NCBI GenBank assembly: GCA_964633355.1
Contig: CAZWGO010000009.1
Location: 28,055 to 92,054 of the forward strand
Source: Micavibrio_B sp964633355
GTDB lineage: Bacteria > Pseudomonadota > Alphaproteobacteria > Micavibrionales > Micavibrionaceae
Length of the DNA: 64,000 nt
Direction: 5' to 3'
The position numbers and the translations under genes are program-made. The notes under the pieces were generated by a model, which saw nothing but the letters and a program-made list of their open reading frames with translations, was not told where the DNA came from and searched no databases. Below, one piece after another: positions 44,332-53,336 of this stretch. Within the stretch, counting starts at the first letter, position 1, and the number at the start of each line of letters is the position of its first letter.

Positions 44332-45273
44332 TTATATATGATTTGCCGGATTTAAAAAATCCTCATAAGCAGACTGCAAGCCTTTTTCCAAACCGATTTT
44401 TGGCGTCCATCCCAATGCGCGGAGCCTTCCGCTATCTAGAATTTTGCGCGGCGTACCATCCGGTTTATCCGGATTCAATTTAAACTCACCCTTATAGCCA
44501 ATCGTTTTTCCGATCATCTGCGCCAGATCAGAAATAGAGATTTCCTCACCCGATCCCGCATTCAAATGCAACTCGCCAGAATAGCCCTGTGCGGCAATTA
44601 AGACAGCTTCCGCCAAATCGTCGGCATGCATAAACTCCCGCAAAGGTTTCCCGCTTCCCCAGATTTCGACTTCAGGCATGTTCGATATTTTTGCTTTGTG
44701 AATTTTTGATATCAAGGATGGAATGACATGCGCTGTTTCATTATTCCATCTGTCATTCGGCCCGTATAAATTGCACGGCATCAGGGAAATAAAATCGCAA
44801 CCATACTGGCGGCGATAATATTGGCATAGTTTTATGCCGGCAATCTTGGCAATCGCATAGGCTTCGTTGGTCCCTTCCAATGCACCGTTTAAAAGCTCTT
44901 CTTCCTTAATCGGCTGCTCGGCAAATTTCGGATAGATGCAAGAAGATCCCAGAAAAACAAGTTTCTGCGTTTTGTACTTATAGGCAGAATGAATAATGTT
45001 TTGCGCGATAGAAATATTATCAAATAAGAATTGCGCAGGCCTTGCTGCATTCTCTCCAATCCCGCCAACCTTCGCCGCCGCGATAAGAATTACTTCTGGC
45101 TTATGTTCGGCGACCCAGTCTTCGGTTTCCTTCTGCTGCGTTAGATCGATTCTGGATTTTGGAACAGTTAATATCTCATAATCAAACTTGGAAAACTTTC
45201 GAACCAGCGCAGATCCAACCAATCCGGCATGCCCGGCAATCCATATCTTTTTGCCGCTGATATCGAACATCAA
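44332..45273 (-). CDS. fcl: GDP-L-fucose synthase (Fcl/WcaG)
   Basis: Fcl epimerises and reduces GDP-4-keto-6-deoxymannose to GDP-L-fucose with NADPH. The 313-residue protein has the Rossmann motif GHAGLVGSAL near its N-terminus, the catalytic Y-x3-K in NEAYAIAKIAG, and the family signature MPCNLYGPNDRW. It overlaps gmd, which makes its substrate, by 4 bp. The pair would supply fucose or a related 6-deoxy sugar for surface glycans. Confidence 0.94.
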   Translation of the reverse strand: MMFDISGKKIWIAGHAGLVGSALVRKFSKFDYEILTVPKSRIDLTQQKETEDWVAEHKPEVILIAAAKVGGIGENAARPAQFLFDNISIAQNIIHSAYKYKTQKLVFLGSSCIYPKFAEQPIKEEELLNGALEGTNEAYAIAKIAGIKLCQYYRRQYGCDFISLMPCNLYGPNDRWNNETAHVIPSLISKIHKAKISNMPEVEIWGSGKPLREFMHADDLAEAVLIAAQGYSGELHLNAGSGEEISISDLAQMIGKTIGYKGEFKLNPDKPDGTPRKILDSGRLRALGWTPKIGLEKGLQSAYEDFLNPANHI

Positions 45274-46304
45274 GCCTGAAGCCTGATAATATTATCCTGC
45301 GTCGAATATCCAATCTCTGCTTCAACCATTTCTTGAACGAGCATCTGAAAATTCTTTTTCGGCTGCCAGCTTAGTTCGCGCATGGCCTTGCTGTAATCAC
45401 CTTGCAGATTTTCAACTTCTAAAGGACGGAAAAAAGCCGGATTAACCCTAACCAATACTTGACCTTTCTCTGCATCGACCGCTTTTTCTTCAAGCCCCGC
45501 GCCTTGCCATTGAACGTTTATTCCTGCCACGCTGAACGCTTCTGACACAAAATCACGGACCGAATAGGAAGTATTGGATGCCAGTATATAATCATCCGCT
45601 TTATCTGCCTGTAAAATCGCATAAGCCCCTGCCATAATGTCTTCGGCATGGCTCCAGTCGCGCCGAGCTTCCAAATTTCCAAGCTCGATAACATGGCTAT
45701 CCCCGTGCGCAATTCTCGCAACACCCATGGCTGTTTTTCGGGTCACGAATTCCTCTCCGCGATTTTCACTTTCATGGTTGAACATGATGCCGTTACTGGC
45801 AAAAATACCATAAGCTTCGCGGTAAATCCTGACCATGTCATAGGCATATTTCTTGGCCGCCGCATAAGGGCTGCGCGGATACATAGGTGATGTCTCATTC
45901 TGCGGTGCCGGCGCATCGCCGAACATTTCGGATGTAGAAGCCTGAAAAAACTTTATGTTGGGTGCATGGATACGAATATAATCCAGCATGCGAACGACAC
46001 CTGCCCCGTTGACATTCATCGTGTATTCCGGCGTATCGAAGGAAATTTTCACATGGCTTTGCGCCGCCAGATTATAAATTTCATCTGGCTTTACATCGTT
46101 TAAAATTCTCTGGATCGAACTGCCATCCGTCATATCGCCGTAATGAAGATTGATTTGCGGCAGGATATGCTCGATATGCTTTGTATCGGGTAAGACCGAT
46201 GGCTGCCTCAATGCATGGACTTTATAATCTTTGGATAAAAGAAGACGCGCTAGATAAGCCCCGTCCTGACCAGTAATGCCCGTAATAAGCGCGATCTTTG
46301 ACAT
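45270..46304 (-). CDS. gmd: GDP-mannose 4,6-dehydratase (Gmd)
   Basis: Gmd converts GDP-mannose to GDP-4-keto-6-deoxymannose. The 344-residue protein has GITGQDGAYLARLLL at the N-terminus, the catalytic STSEMFGDAP segment and Y-x3-K in SPYAAAKKYAYDMV. Further in are FNHESENRGEEFVTRK and RDWSHAEDIMAGA, typical of the family. It starts about 60 bp after a small unknown gene and is coupled to fcl by a 4-bp overlap. Confidence 0.96.
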   Translation of the reverse strand: MSKIALITGITGQDGAYLARLLLSKDYKVHALRQPSVLPDTKHIEHILPQINLHYGDMTDGSSIQRILNDVKPDEIYNLAAQSHVKISFDTPEYTMNVNGAGVVRMLDYIRIHAPNIKFFQASTSEMFGDAPAPQNETSPMYPRSPYAAAKKYAYDMVRIYREAYGIFASNGIMFNHESENRGEEFVTRKTAMGVARIAHGDSHVIELGNLEARRDWSHAEDIMAGAYAILQADKADDYILASNTSYSVRDFVSEAFSVAGINVQWQGAGLEEKAVDAEKGQVLVRVNPAFFRPLEVENLQGDYSKAMRELSWQPKKNFQMLVQEMVEAEIGYSTQDNIIRLQA

Positions 46305-46364
46305 TCAATAATCCCCCGATATTGAATATTATCGTATGTCAAAAATTAATTACTGAAAAGGATT

Positions 46365-46640
46365 TTATCTGGCTTCTACTGTCAAAGACATCGCTTTGGC
46401 AGGCGCAAACGCAACAGGAACCGCTTCAGGCTTTGGCGGTTGATTTGGTATTGCCTGGCAAGCAAATTTTCCTGATAAATCTTCAGGCTCCTTTAAATTT
46501 CCGCCCGAGGCTGTCAGGCTGTTACTTAGATCTGCAATGTCCAATTTTGAAGTAGCCGCACCACCAACAACAGTCATGTTTTTACCGACAAAGTCACAAA
46601 CCATCATCCCCGGTTCTACGTTCGTGTATTCCCCACTCAT
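46365..46640 (-). CDS. Small hypothetical protein (91 aa)
   Basis: I do not recognise this protein. It has no membrane span, two Cys (VCDFVG and FACQAI), a middle Gly/Ser-rich part and a Pro-rich C-terminal region. Its ATG overlaps the stop of the preceding small gene (ATGA), which supports it being real and co-translated. It lies between the ECF sigma factor and gmd. A role in envelope or flagellar glycan control would be a guess. Confidence 0.6.
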   Translation of the reverse strand: MSGEYTNVEPGMMVCDFVGKNMTVVGGAATSKLDIADLSNSLTASGGNLKEPEDLSGKFACQAIPNQPPKPEAVPVAFAPAKAMSLTVEAR

Positions 46641-46921
46641 GCTGCCATTACCTCGATATTTGCGACTGATGAAATATAAACCGGAAATTTCGGCGCACCG
46701 TTGATAAACTCGACAAAGCCTACTTTCGCCTTCGTTATTAAACGAGACAGAACGTCATTGTTCTGGCAGGCGACATTGCCTAAAGGCCGTTCACCGGATC
46801 TGAATACCAATTCTGTTTTATGAACTTCGCACGTCAACGGCTCACCTTTTGGCAGCAAAGACCGGACGACGATGACGATAGAATCATTCTCGCCGAGAAT
46901 GAAATCACAATTATTAATCAC
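46637..46921 (-). CDS. Small hypothetical protein (94 aa), GTG start
   Basis: This unrecognised protein is rich in predicted strands (DSIVIVVRSLLPKGEPL; VGFVEFINGAPKFPVYIS) and has two Cys (NNCDF and VACQNN). It starts at a GTG at 46921 with AAGGTG seven bases upstream. It overlaps the next small gene by 4 bp. It follows the sigma factor gene by about 100 AT-rich bp, which may hold a promoter. Confidence 0.62.
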   Translation of the reverse strand: MINNCDFILGENDSIVIVVRSLLPKGEPLTCEVHKTELVFRSGERPLGNVACQNNDVLSRLITKAKVGFVEFINGAPKFPVYISSVANIEVMAA

Positions 46922-47023
46922 GCAGACACACCTTATTACATATTTTATTTATTTTTATAATTACCCCGATTATGCCTGTAATTCATTAATGAGGAGTAAA
47001 TAATGAAAGCCGAGAAACGAATA

Positions 47024-47647
47024 TCAGACGAGTGCTGCCTGCATAGCGTCTGGCTCCATGACAGCACGAAGCTTTTGTTTCCCGCGTTTCAGAAGGGAGC
47101 GGACAGCCTGATCCGACAGCGACATTTTCTGGCAGATTTGGCCAATATTGGCATCTTCGTAGTAGAACATTTTCAGCGCCAATTGCTGCTGGGACGGCAG
47201 TTCTGTTAATAACTTCATCAATTGAACGGAAGTCTGGCTCTCGGACATACGCTCTTCCGCAGACATAATTCCGCTCGTGATATGATCGAAATTACTATCG
47301 GTTGAGATTTCTTTTTTCTGGCGCAAGATATCGATGCACCGGTTGGCGGTCACGCGGAAAAGCCATGTCGAGAATTTTGCCACGCCTGGCTTCCATGACA
47401 TGCGGTTTTGCCAAAGAGACAGGCAAATATCCTGCATAATATCTTCGACATCAGCGCCCGCGCCGAAATATTTCCTGACTTGAACTCGGATGAGGCCTTT
47501 ATGGCGCTCGATTAAATAATGAAAAGCCAGCGCATCGCCCGACTGAAATAAGCCCATTAAACCCTCATCGGATTCACGGATATAACGATCCGCCGATATC
47601 TGGTTTTTTTCAGCTTTGGCATTCTTGGGGGCGATACGAACGGTCAC
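47024..47647 (-). CDS. ECF-type RNA polymerase sigma factor
   Basis: The 207-residue protein has sigma-70 region 2 (DIMQDICLSLWQNRMSWKPG; FSTWLFRVTANRCIDILR) and region 4 (PSQQQLALKMFYYEDANIGQ; MSLSDQAVRSLLKRGKQKLR), with no region 1 or 3. The start is a GTG at 47647. No anti-sigma factor with a zinc (HxxxCxxC) or membrane domain lies next to it, so its control is unknown. Its neighbours are the flagellin/fliD genes on one side and two small unknown genes with gmd-fcl on the other. Confidence 0.92.
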   Translation of the reverse strand: MTVRIAPKNAKAEKNQISADRYIRESDEGLMGLFQSGDALAFHYLIERHKGLIRVQVRKYFGAGADVEDIMQDICLSLWQNRMSWKPGVAKFSTWLFRVTANRCIDILRQKKEISTDSNFDHITSGIMSAEERMSESQTSVQLMKLLTELPSQQQLALKMFYYEDANIGQICQKMSLSDQAVRSLLKRGKQKLRAVMEPDAMQAALV

Positions 47648-47726
47648 GTAAAATCCATCTCTGGTGTTATTCAGGGATGGATTTGCAAGCCTTAAGCCAG
47701 TTTTAGGCTGTATTTATGAAGGTAAA

Positions 47727-47755
47727 TAAAAAAAGGCGGCAAATTTTGCCGCCTT
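47727..47755 (-). terminator. Terminator after fliS
   Basis: AAGGCGGCAAA and TTTGCCGCCTT (within 47733-47755) form a long G/C-rich hairpin. On the minus strand it is followed by a run of T (complement of 47727-47734). It lies 28 bp after the fliS stop and ends the fliD-fliS transcript before the sigma factor gene's promoter region. Confidence 0.88.
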
Positions 47756-47782
47756 GCAGGATTAGGAATACTGGTGCCAATC

Positions 47783-48196
47783 TTACATGGTGGCGCTTTC
47801 CTGATGCGCTGTTTCAGCAGAACGATCATAGGCCATAGCGTACCATCTATCCGTGACTTGCTGGATATAGGCAATGATAGAATCAAATTCTTCACCCGGC
47901 TCAGGCTTGCTGGTCGCACGGCTTAAAGCCGAGAAAATGACATTATAGAATCGATTGAGAAAAGCCGCGTCTTCGCCGCCCTGCTCCAAATCCAGATGTG
48001 CCTGCAAAGCTTCGATGATATTGAAAACCTTCGTAATGCTACCTGTCATCAGATCCAGATGGCCGTTCTCCCAATGGCGTTTAGCATCTTTGGTATTCTT
48101 GATCATACCTTTATACAGCTCGACGACGATTTGCAGCGGCGAGAGATTTTCATCTGTTTTCTTTTGATAGGCTTGGACGGCTTTATGATATGACAT
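47783..48196 (-). CDS. fliS: Flagellin export chaperone FliS
   Basis: FliS binds the C-terminal part of flagellin in the cytoplasm and keeps it unfolded for export. The 137-residue helical protein has the family start (YHKAVQAYQKKTDENLSPLQ) and the LYKGMIKNTKDA and ALQAHLDLEQGG segments. It is 2 bp downstream of fliD, in the order fliC-fliD-fliS. Confidence 0.92.
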   Translation of the reverse strand: MSYHKAVQAYQKKTDENLSPLQIVVELYKGMIKNTKDAKRHWENGHLDLMTGSITKVFNIIEALQAHLDLEQGGEDAAFLNRFYNVIFSALSRATSKPEPGEEFDSIIAYIQQVTDRWYAMAYDRSAETAHQESATM

Positions 48197-48198
48197 TC

Positions 48199-49899
48199 TT
48201 ATTCATCCTGATCGAGGCCGAGAATGGCTTTTAATTGTGCAATAATTGATTTATTTCTGGCAATCGCCGCTTCGTAACCTGCATATTTATCGATCAACTT
48301 GGTTCGATAATCGTCGGCCCGTTCACGAATTCGATCTGCACGCTCCGCCATGTCCGTATTTTGATCACCCAGATTGAGTTTAGCGGAGGTTAAGGTACCG
48401 CTGACCGTATCTGTAAATGCAGTCAACGTATTCGATACAAGGTCGCCCAATCCCTGATCCATATTAAAATTGATGATAGTATTTGTACTGCCAACATAGG
48501 CGAAACTTAGGCCTTCATAAATCGTGCCCGCTTTACCGGTTATGGACGTTCCTGAAAAATCAAAAAGTGATCCATCGCCGTTCACATAAACTGCTGATAT
48601 GCCGTTATTATTGACATGAATAGTCGCCGTAAGGTTCAGACTTTGCAGCTTGGAATTATTTCCAAGCAAAGTAAAGTTTGAATTATCCGACGACCATTGC
48701 GTCGAAAAAATCGACTTCACATCATCGAAATTACTTATAATAGCCGCATCCAGTTTCGTTTCGTCGACCAAAAACACGTTATTATCACCCAGCGTAATGC
48801 CAAGTTCACGCAGCGTTGTAAAGCCGGTTGTCGTCGTGCCATATTTTCCTGAAATTAAAGGCTGGATAGCGTCATTCAAACTTTTCATGACCGTGTCGCC
48901 AAAGAGAATCGCATCATCTGATACATCTCCACTGCCGGCGACGGCCTGATTGGCAACGACGAATTCTCTTAGCTCGTTATACGCTTCGGTAAAGGACAAT
49001 ATCGCATCCTTGATCGCGCTGTTATCGTTTTGGATATCCAGATCCATTATCGTGCCAGGTTCGGCATTCAGGATATTAATATTAACGCCAGCAATCAGAT
49101 CAGTGATTTCATTATTATCGCGGGTGATCTGGACGCCGTCGATTTCAAGTATCGCCTGATCCGGCGTCTGTAAAACATTCTTTGGCGCATTTCCTGCTGT
49201 CGTCACGCCCATCGTGCCAAGGACATCGCTGCCCGTGACATTGCCGATCGAAATAGCTTTCGCCGTAGACGTCCCGCTTAAAACCATTTGGTAAGATGTA
49301 TCGGACACTTTTAAGACAGTTGCCGATACGCCCGAAGTTGCCGTCGTCGCGTTGATAGCCGCCGCGATATCGGTCATGCTCATTGTATTTGTTATGTTGA
49401 TCGTAGACGCCGTATTTCCGGCAATACCTATTTCGAAACTGCCGGTGGCGCCGAGCGCCGTCGTGGAGCTTGCCGCCGGATCGCTCGCAATGCGATGCGC
49501 CTTGGCTTTTTGTACGACTTCGATTTCATAGCTGCCAAGCGCCGTACCGGGATCGATACTGACACCGATCAATTTGCTAGGGTCGGTTGTCCCGCTGGTG
49601 CTTAACGTACCGCTACGCGATGCAAAAGCATAATTCGTATTCGTACTTGAAAATCCGTAAGTGGTACGAAGATTTTTAAGCGCTGTCTGCACGTTTGTAG
49701 AGAGCGTCTGCAACGTGCTGTAAGCTTCGGATTTTTTGGTATTCTTGTCTATCTTGACGTCTATTCGATCGGCTTCGGCCACACGTTGATTATAGGCCGC
49801 TTCGACCAGGGCCGAGGTATTGATACCTGACGATGTACCGAACAGATAAGTCCTTGTACCTTGGGTAGAGACGCCACCTGTTGAAGTGGTTGTTGCCAT
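48199..49899 (-). CDS. fliD: Flagellar filament cap protein FliD (hook-associated protein 2)
   Basis: FliD forms the cap under which flagellin polymerises. The protein has the FliD N-terminal domain (GTSSGINTSALVEAAYNQRV), an FLIN-like IN motif region, and the C-terminal helical domain (QNTDMAERADRIRERADDYR, LIDKYAGYEAAIARNKSIIA, QL). I start it at the ATG at 49899 with AGGTG upstream; a TTG 21 bp further up is open but less likely. Length (about 566) is normal. Confidence 0.95.
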   Translation of the reverse strand: MATTTSTGGVSTQGTRTYLFGTSSGINTSALVEAAYNQRVAEADRIDVKIDKNTKKSEAYSTLQTLSTNVQTALKNLRTTYGFSSTNTNYAFASRSGTLSTSGTTDPSKLIGVSIDPGTALGSYEIEVVQKAKAHRIASDPAASSTTALGATGSFEIGIAGNTASTINITNTMSMTDIAAAINATTATSGVSATVLKVSDTSYQMVLSGTSTAKAISIGNVTGSDVLGTMGVTTAGNAPKNVLQTPDQAILEIDGVQITRDNNEITDLIAGVNINILNAEPGTIMDLDIQNDNSAIKDAILSFTEAYNELREFVVANQAVAGSGDVSDDAILFGDTVMKSLNDAIQPLISGKYGTTTTGFTTLRELGITLGDNNVFLVDETKLDAAIISNFDDVKSIFSTQWSSDNSNFTLLGNNSKLQSLNLTATIHVNNNGISAVYVNGDGSLFDFSGTSITGKAGTIYEGLSFAYVGSTNTIINFNMDQGLGDLVSNTLTAFTDTVSGTLTSAKLNLGDQNTDMAERADRIRERADDYRTKLIDKYAGYEAAIARNKSIIAQLKAILGLDQDE

Positions 49900-49936
49900 A
49901 TTAACACCTAATCCGTTCAAACTCAGTCATAAATTC

Positions 49937-49972
49937 AAAAATGGGAGCTAAGCAATTCTTGTGCCAGCTCCC
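49937..49972 (-). terminator. Terminator after flagellin gene
   Basis: GGGAGCT (49943-49949) and AGCTCCC (49966-49972) form a perfect 7-bp stem with a 16-nt loop. On the minus strand a T-tract follows (complement of 49937-49941). It lies between fliC and fliD, so fliC can be expressed much more than fliD-fliS. Confidence 0.75.
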
Positions 49973-50007
49973 CTTCTGAATTCGGTTTAAATAACCTTAT
50001 CTAGCTA

Positions 50008-50850
50008 TTATCTAACCAGGGCCAGCAATGAGGACTTCATCTGGTTCGCCTGTGTCAGCGCCGCGATGGAGGCTTCGGTGAGGACCTGTCGACTGACAAG
50101 GTTCGATTGTTCCGCCGCAATATCGACATCCATGATGGCAGACTGGGCTGACGTCAAGTTTTCGATAGAGCTGTCGATCACATCGCCGCGGTATTCGAAA
50201 CGGGATAGAAGCGCACCGACTGTCGCACGAGCCGTGGAAACAGTAGTGATAGCTGTATCAAGGTTGGCAGACGCGTTAGTAGCTGCAGTACCGTTAGAAC
50301 CAGCAACTGTTGTTCCCGCGATGGCAAGACCTGTTGCACCTGTCGACATGTTGACGAGAGATCCCGCAGCACCGAAGTTGACTGTGATAATATCAGTCGC
50401 TGCAACACCAACCTGGAATGTCTGACTGTAAGTACCGTTGATCAGGTTCGTACCGTTAAACTGGGTTGTTGTCGAGATGTTGCCAATCTCCGTCAGCAGC
50501 TGTTGATATTCTGTGTTGATGAAGCTACGGCCTGTCGTATCAACCGAACCGGAGATCGCTTGAGCAGCCAGGGATTTCATACGTTGCAGAATATCGCCAA
50601 CCCGGGCCATCGCGCCATCAGCCGTTTGAAGCACGGAACGGGCTTGGACAGCGTTGGTCGCAGCTTGTTTCAGAGTTGTAACGTCAGCTTTCAGTTTCGT
50701 ACCGACGGCAAGACCGGCGGCATCGTCAGATGCACGAACGATTCTGGAACCACTGGACAATTTGGCCAATGATTTGGATTGTTCGCTGGAGTTTTTGTTA
50801 AGGTAAATAAGCGCCGTGTTGGCAGATGTGTTGGTTGCGATTACTGGCAT
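50008..50850 (-). CDS. fliC: Flagellin
   Basis: The 280-residue protein has conserved terminal flagellin domains and a very short variable centre. The N-terminus (SLAKLSSGSRIVRASDDAAG; LAVGTKLKADVTTLKQAATN) and the C-terminus (SAIMDVDIAAEQSNLVSRQV, ending in LALVR) make the D0/D1 coiled coils. It has a strong ribosome site (AAGGAGAG) and its own terminator, as expected for the most abundant flagellar protein. FliD and FliS follow on the same strand. Confidence 0.97.
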   Translation of the reverse strand: MPVIATNTSANTALIYLNKNSSEQSKSLAKLSSGSRIVRASDDAAGLAVGTKLKADVTTLKQAATNAVQARSVLQTADGAMARVGDILQRMKSLAAQAISGSVDTTGRSFINTEYQQLLTEIGNISTTTQFNGTNLINGTYSQTFQVGVAATDIITVNFGAAGSLVNMSTGATGLAIAGTTVAGSNGTAATNASANLDTAITTVSTARATVGALLSRFEYRGDVIDSSIENLTSAQSAIMDVDIAAEQSNLVSRQVLTEASIAALTQANQMKSSLLALVR

Positions 50851-51241
50851 TTGACTCTCCTTCTTTGAGTTTGCCTATGTTGAAACGGCTTCGATCCTTC
50901 GAAACCGGGAAATTCTGGACCATACTGGTCGTCCAATTTCCGAATGTTCTTATATACTATCAGTTTTCAAGACCGATTTGAATCCTCAATATTCGGCCTT
51001 GTTTATAATCATAATCCGATAAAGGTTAAGAAAGCCTTTAAATCGTTTATATTCGCATTTTATTTTATAAACTCTGCCAAATAACCTACTTATTTATATA
51101 TAGGCAGTATTCTTTCCCTAAGCATTTGAAATTCAAAGCTAAAAACTTTTTTACGATTCCATAAAAAATATTTGATCAGTCGCGCCCCAAATCCGCATCT
51201 GCTCCGTTTTATCCCTCGTAAGATGAATGGAGCATTCAAAT
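50851..51241. promoter_or_regulatory. Divergent fliC/flgD intergenic region
   Basis: About 390 AT-rich bp separate fliC and flgD and must hold promoters for both. No ribosome-preceded small gene is visible. A near-CtrA motif (TTAA-N8-TTAA at 51026-51041, one base too long) and a CCGATAA at 51017-51023 resembling a flagellar sigma -10 are present, but neither has a proper partner element, so I assign no site. Confidence 0.5.
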
Positions 51242-51985
51242 ATGGCCGTTGATATCACCAAAATTTCCAGCCTCCCCTATCTAGGCACAACCGCAGGCAC
51301 AAAAGCCCAGTCCGGTTCAGGCACAACCACTGACAGCACAAGTGCCGACGAGGATAATGCCGAGCTTCTAAAGAACCAGTTTTTGGGCATTTTGCTGACC
51401 CAGATGCAAAACCAGAACCCACTCGACCCGATGGATACGAAAGAATTCACCGGCCAGCTGGCGCAATTCTCGGCTCTGGAACAACAAATCAACACCAATG
51501 ATAAATTGAGCAATCTTTTGACAGCCGTTCAATCATCTGCCGCCAGCTCCGCCTTTACCTATATCGGCCAGACCGCAGAGCTTGATTCGAAAATGACCGT
51601 TCTCGAAGACGGCGCGGTAGACTGGAATTACGCCCTCAAAACAAACGCCGATACGGTCACTGTCAAAATCAAGGATTCAACAGGCAAAGTTCTGTATGAG
51701 AAAGATCTTGGCGCAACGATCAGCGGCACCTACTCCCTGAATGCAACGAAAGCAGAGCTTGGCTCGGAGCTTGCAGATGGCGAAATTCTAACTTTGGAAG
51801 TAACCGGAAAAACCGCAGCCGGCGTAGCTGTTCCTGTCGATATTTCTACAACTGTCAAAGTTGACGGCGTGGAAAGCAGCGCGGACGGCATCGATCTTCG
51901 CTCTGGCGGCCTTCTCTACAGCCTGGAAGACGTCCTTCGCTTTAAAACCGTAACAACACCAACCACACCGACAACAACAACCTGA
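51242..51985 (+). CDS. flgD: Flagellar hook assembly scaffold FlgD
   Basis: FlgD caps the growing hook. The protein has the N-terminal FlgD motif (LLKNQFLGILLTQMQNQNPL, DPMDTKEFTGQLAQFSALEQ) followed by a tudor-like/FnIII-like region and a Thr/Pro tail. It starts at the ATG at 51242 with GGAG upstream; an in-frame ATG at 51227 overlaps that site. It heads the plus-strand run flgD-flgE-x-flgN-flgK-flgL. Confidence 0.95.
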   Translation: MAVDITKISSLPYLGTTAGTKAQSGSGTTTDSTSADEDNAELLKNQFLGILLTQMQNQNPLDPMDTKEFTGQLAQFSALEQQINTNDKLSNLLTAVQSSAASSAFTYIGQTAELDSKMTVLEDGAVDWNYALKTNADTVTVKIKDSTGKVLYEKDLGATISGTYSLNATKAELGSELADGEILTLEVTGKTAAGVAVPVDISTTVKVDGVESSADGIDLRSGGLLYSLEDVLRFKTVTTPTTPTTTT

Positions 51986-52016
51986 TTTACAAGTTTACAA
52001 CAAGGAGAACTAAAAC

Positions 52017-53315
52017 ATGAGTTTGAACTCTGCACTTAACGCTTCGGTTTCCGGTATTCGCGCACAATCTGCCGCGATTGCCGCCGTTTCCGAAAACATC
52101 GCCAACTCCCGTACGACCGCTTATAAAAACCGCGATATTTCTTTCCAGGCTCTGGTCGGATCTAACGCTGGCGGATATTCAGCCGGTGGCGTTCTGTACA
52201 AAACATCCCAAGCATTGAATCGTCAGGGCCTGATCTCGGCATCCGACTCGACGACCGATATTGCCATCAACGGTAACGGTTTCTTCGTCGTAACGGACGA
52301 TCCGCAGAACCAGCCTTCCGGTTACACTTATTCACGGAACGGTAATTTCAAAACCGACTCATCCGGCTTTTTGATCAACAACGAAGGCTATTACCTGCTG
52401 GGTCAAAGAACGGACGATACAGGCGCGGTTGTTTCGACCAGCCCGAACGACCTGAACTCTCTCGTGCCAATCGACATTAACGCGATCTCCGGTACGGCGC
52501 AAGCATCTCAAAATCTTCGCTTCGATATGAACCTGCCGGCGGATGCGGCGATCAATGACGCATTCTCCAGCTCGGTCGAAATGTTCGATGCTTTAGGTGT
52601 TTCGCATACCATCAATATCAGCTGGGAGAAGACCGCTGCGAATACATGGGAAGCGACTTTCTCTGACCCTGTTCAAACAAGAACGGGTGTGGCATCGGGC
52701 GTTCTGGATACTGATCCGGGCACGGCGGGCGCACAGAAAACCGTTCAAGTTAACTTTAACGGCGATGGATCGGTTGCCTCTTTCGTTCCGGCAGCGCCTA
52801 GCTTCGCCGTGACAGGTTTCACGACAGGCGCCAATGACGCAACCGTTGCCCTTGACCTTGGTACGCCCGGTCTCGTCGATGGCTTAACCCAGTACTCGTC
52901 GAATACGACGACACCGCGTCTTGAGATTTCGCTGATCGATCAGGATGGTGTCCGCTTCGGCCAGCTAAGCTCGCTTTCTATCGATGACACAGGTCTCGTA
53001 ACTGCTTTCTTTGAAAACGGTGTCCGTCTTCCGGTCTTCCAGATCCCGGTTGCGACATTCCCGAACCCGAACGGTTTGACGCAAGTCTCCGGAACGGTTT
53101 ACGATGAGAATGAGAGAGCCGGTAACTACAACCTTCGTTTGCCAGGACAAGGCAGCGCCGGTAACATCATCGCTTCTTCTTTGGAAGGCTCCACAACGGA
53201 TACATCCGAAGAATTCAATAAGATGATTGTTGCCCAGCAAGCCTACTCTTCTGCAGCACAGGTCATCAGCAAAGTGGACGATATGTTCCAGGAACTGATT
53301 TCCGCGGTTAGATAA
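52017..53315 (+). CDS. flgE: Flagellar hook protein FlgE
   Basis: The 432-residue hook subunit has the rod/hook N-terminal motif (LNASVSGIRAQSAAIAAVSE, NIANSRTTAYK) and C-terminal domain (EEFNKMIVAQQAYSSAAQVI). Hook-core repeats lie between. AGGAG lies eight bases before the ATG. It follows flgD by 31 bp in one operon. Confidence 0.96.
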   Translation: MSLNSALNASVSGIRAQSAAIAAVSENIANSRTTAYKNRDISFQALVGSNAGGYSAGGVLYKTSQALNRQGLISASDSTTDIAINGNGFFVVTDDPQNQPSGYTYSRNGNFKTDSSGFLINNEGYYLLGQRTDDTGAVVSTSPNDLNSLVPIDINAISGTAQASQNLRFDMNLPADAAINDAFSSSVEMFDALGVSHTINISWEKTAANTWEATFSDPVQTRTGVASGVLDTDPGTAGAQKTVQVNFNGDGSVASFVPAAPSFAVTGFTTGANDATVALDLGTPGLVDGLTQYSSNTTTPRLEISLIDQDGVRFGQLSSLSIDDTGLVTAFFENGVRLPVFQIPVATFPNPNGLTQVSGTVYDENERAGNYNLRLPGQGSAGNIIASSLEGSTTDTSEEFNKMIVAQQAYSSAAQVISKVDDMFQELISAVR

Positions 53316-53336
53316 TAACTTAGATTAGGTTGAAAG

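Noticed and set aside
47003..47209. Plus-strand frame of 68 codons with a good GAGGAG ribosome-like site
   Set aside because: It lies almost wholly antisense to the conserved end of the sigma factor and has no family resemblance; the ribosome-like site is probably chance.
51017..51023. CCGATAA resembling a flagellar sigma -10 element before flgD
   Set aside because: No TAAA-like -35 element at the required spacing.
51026..51041. TTAA-N8-TTAA in the fliC/flgD spacer as a CtrA box
   Set aside because: Spacer is one base longer than the CtrA consensus.
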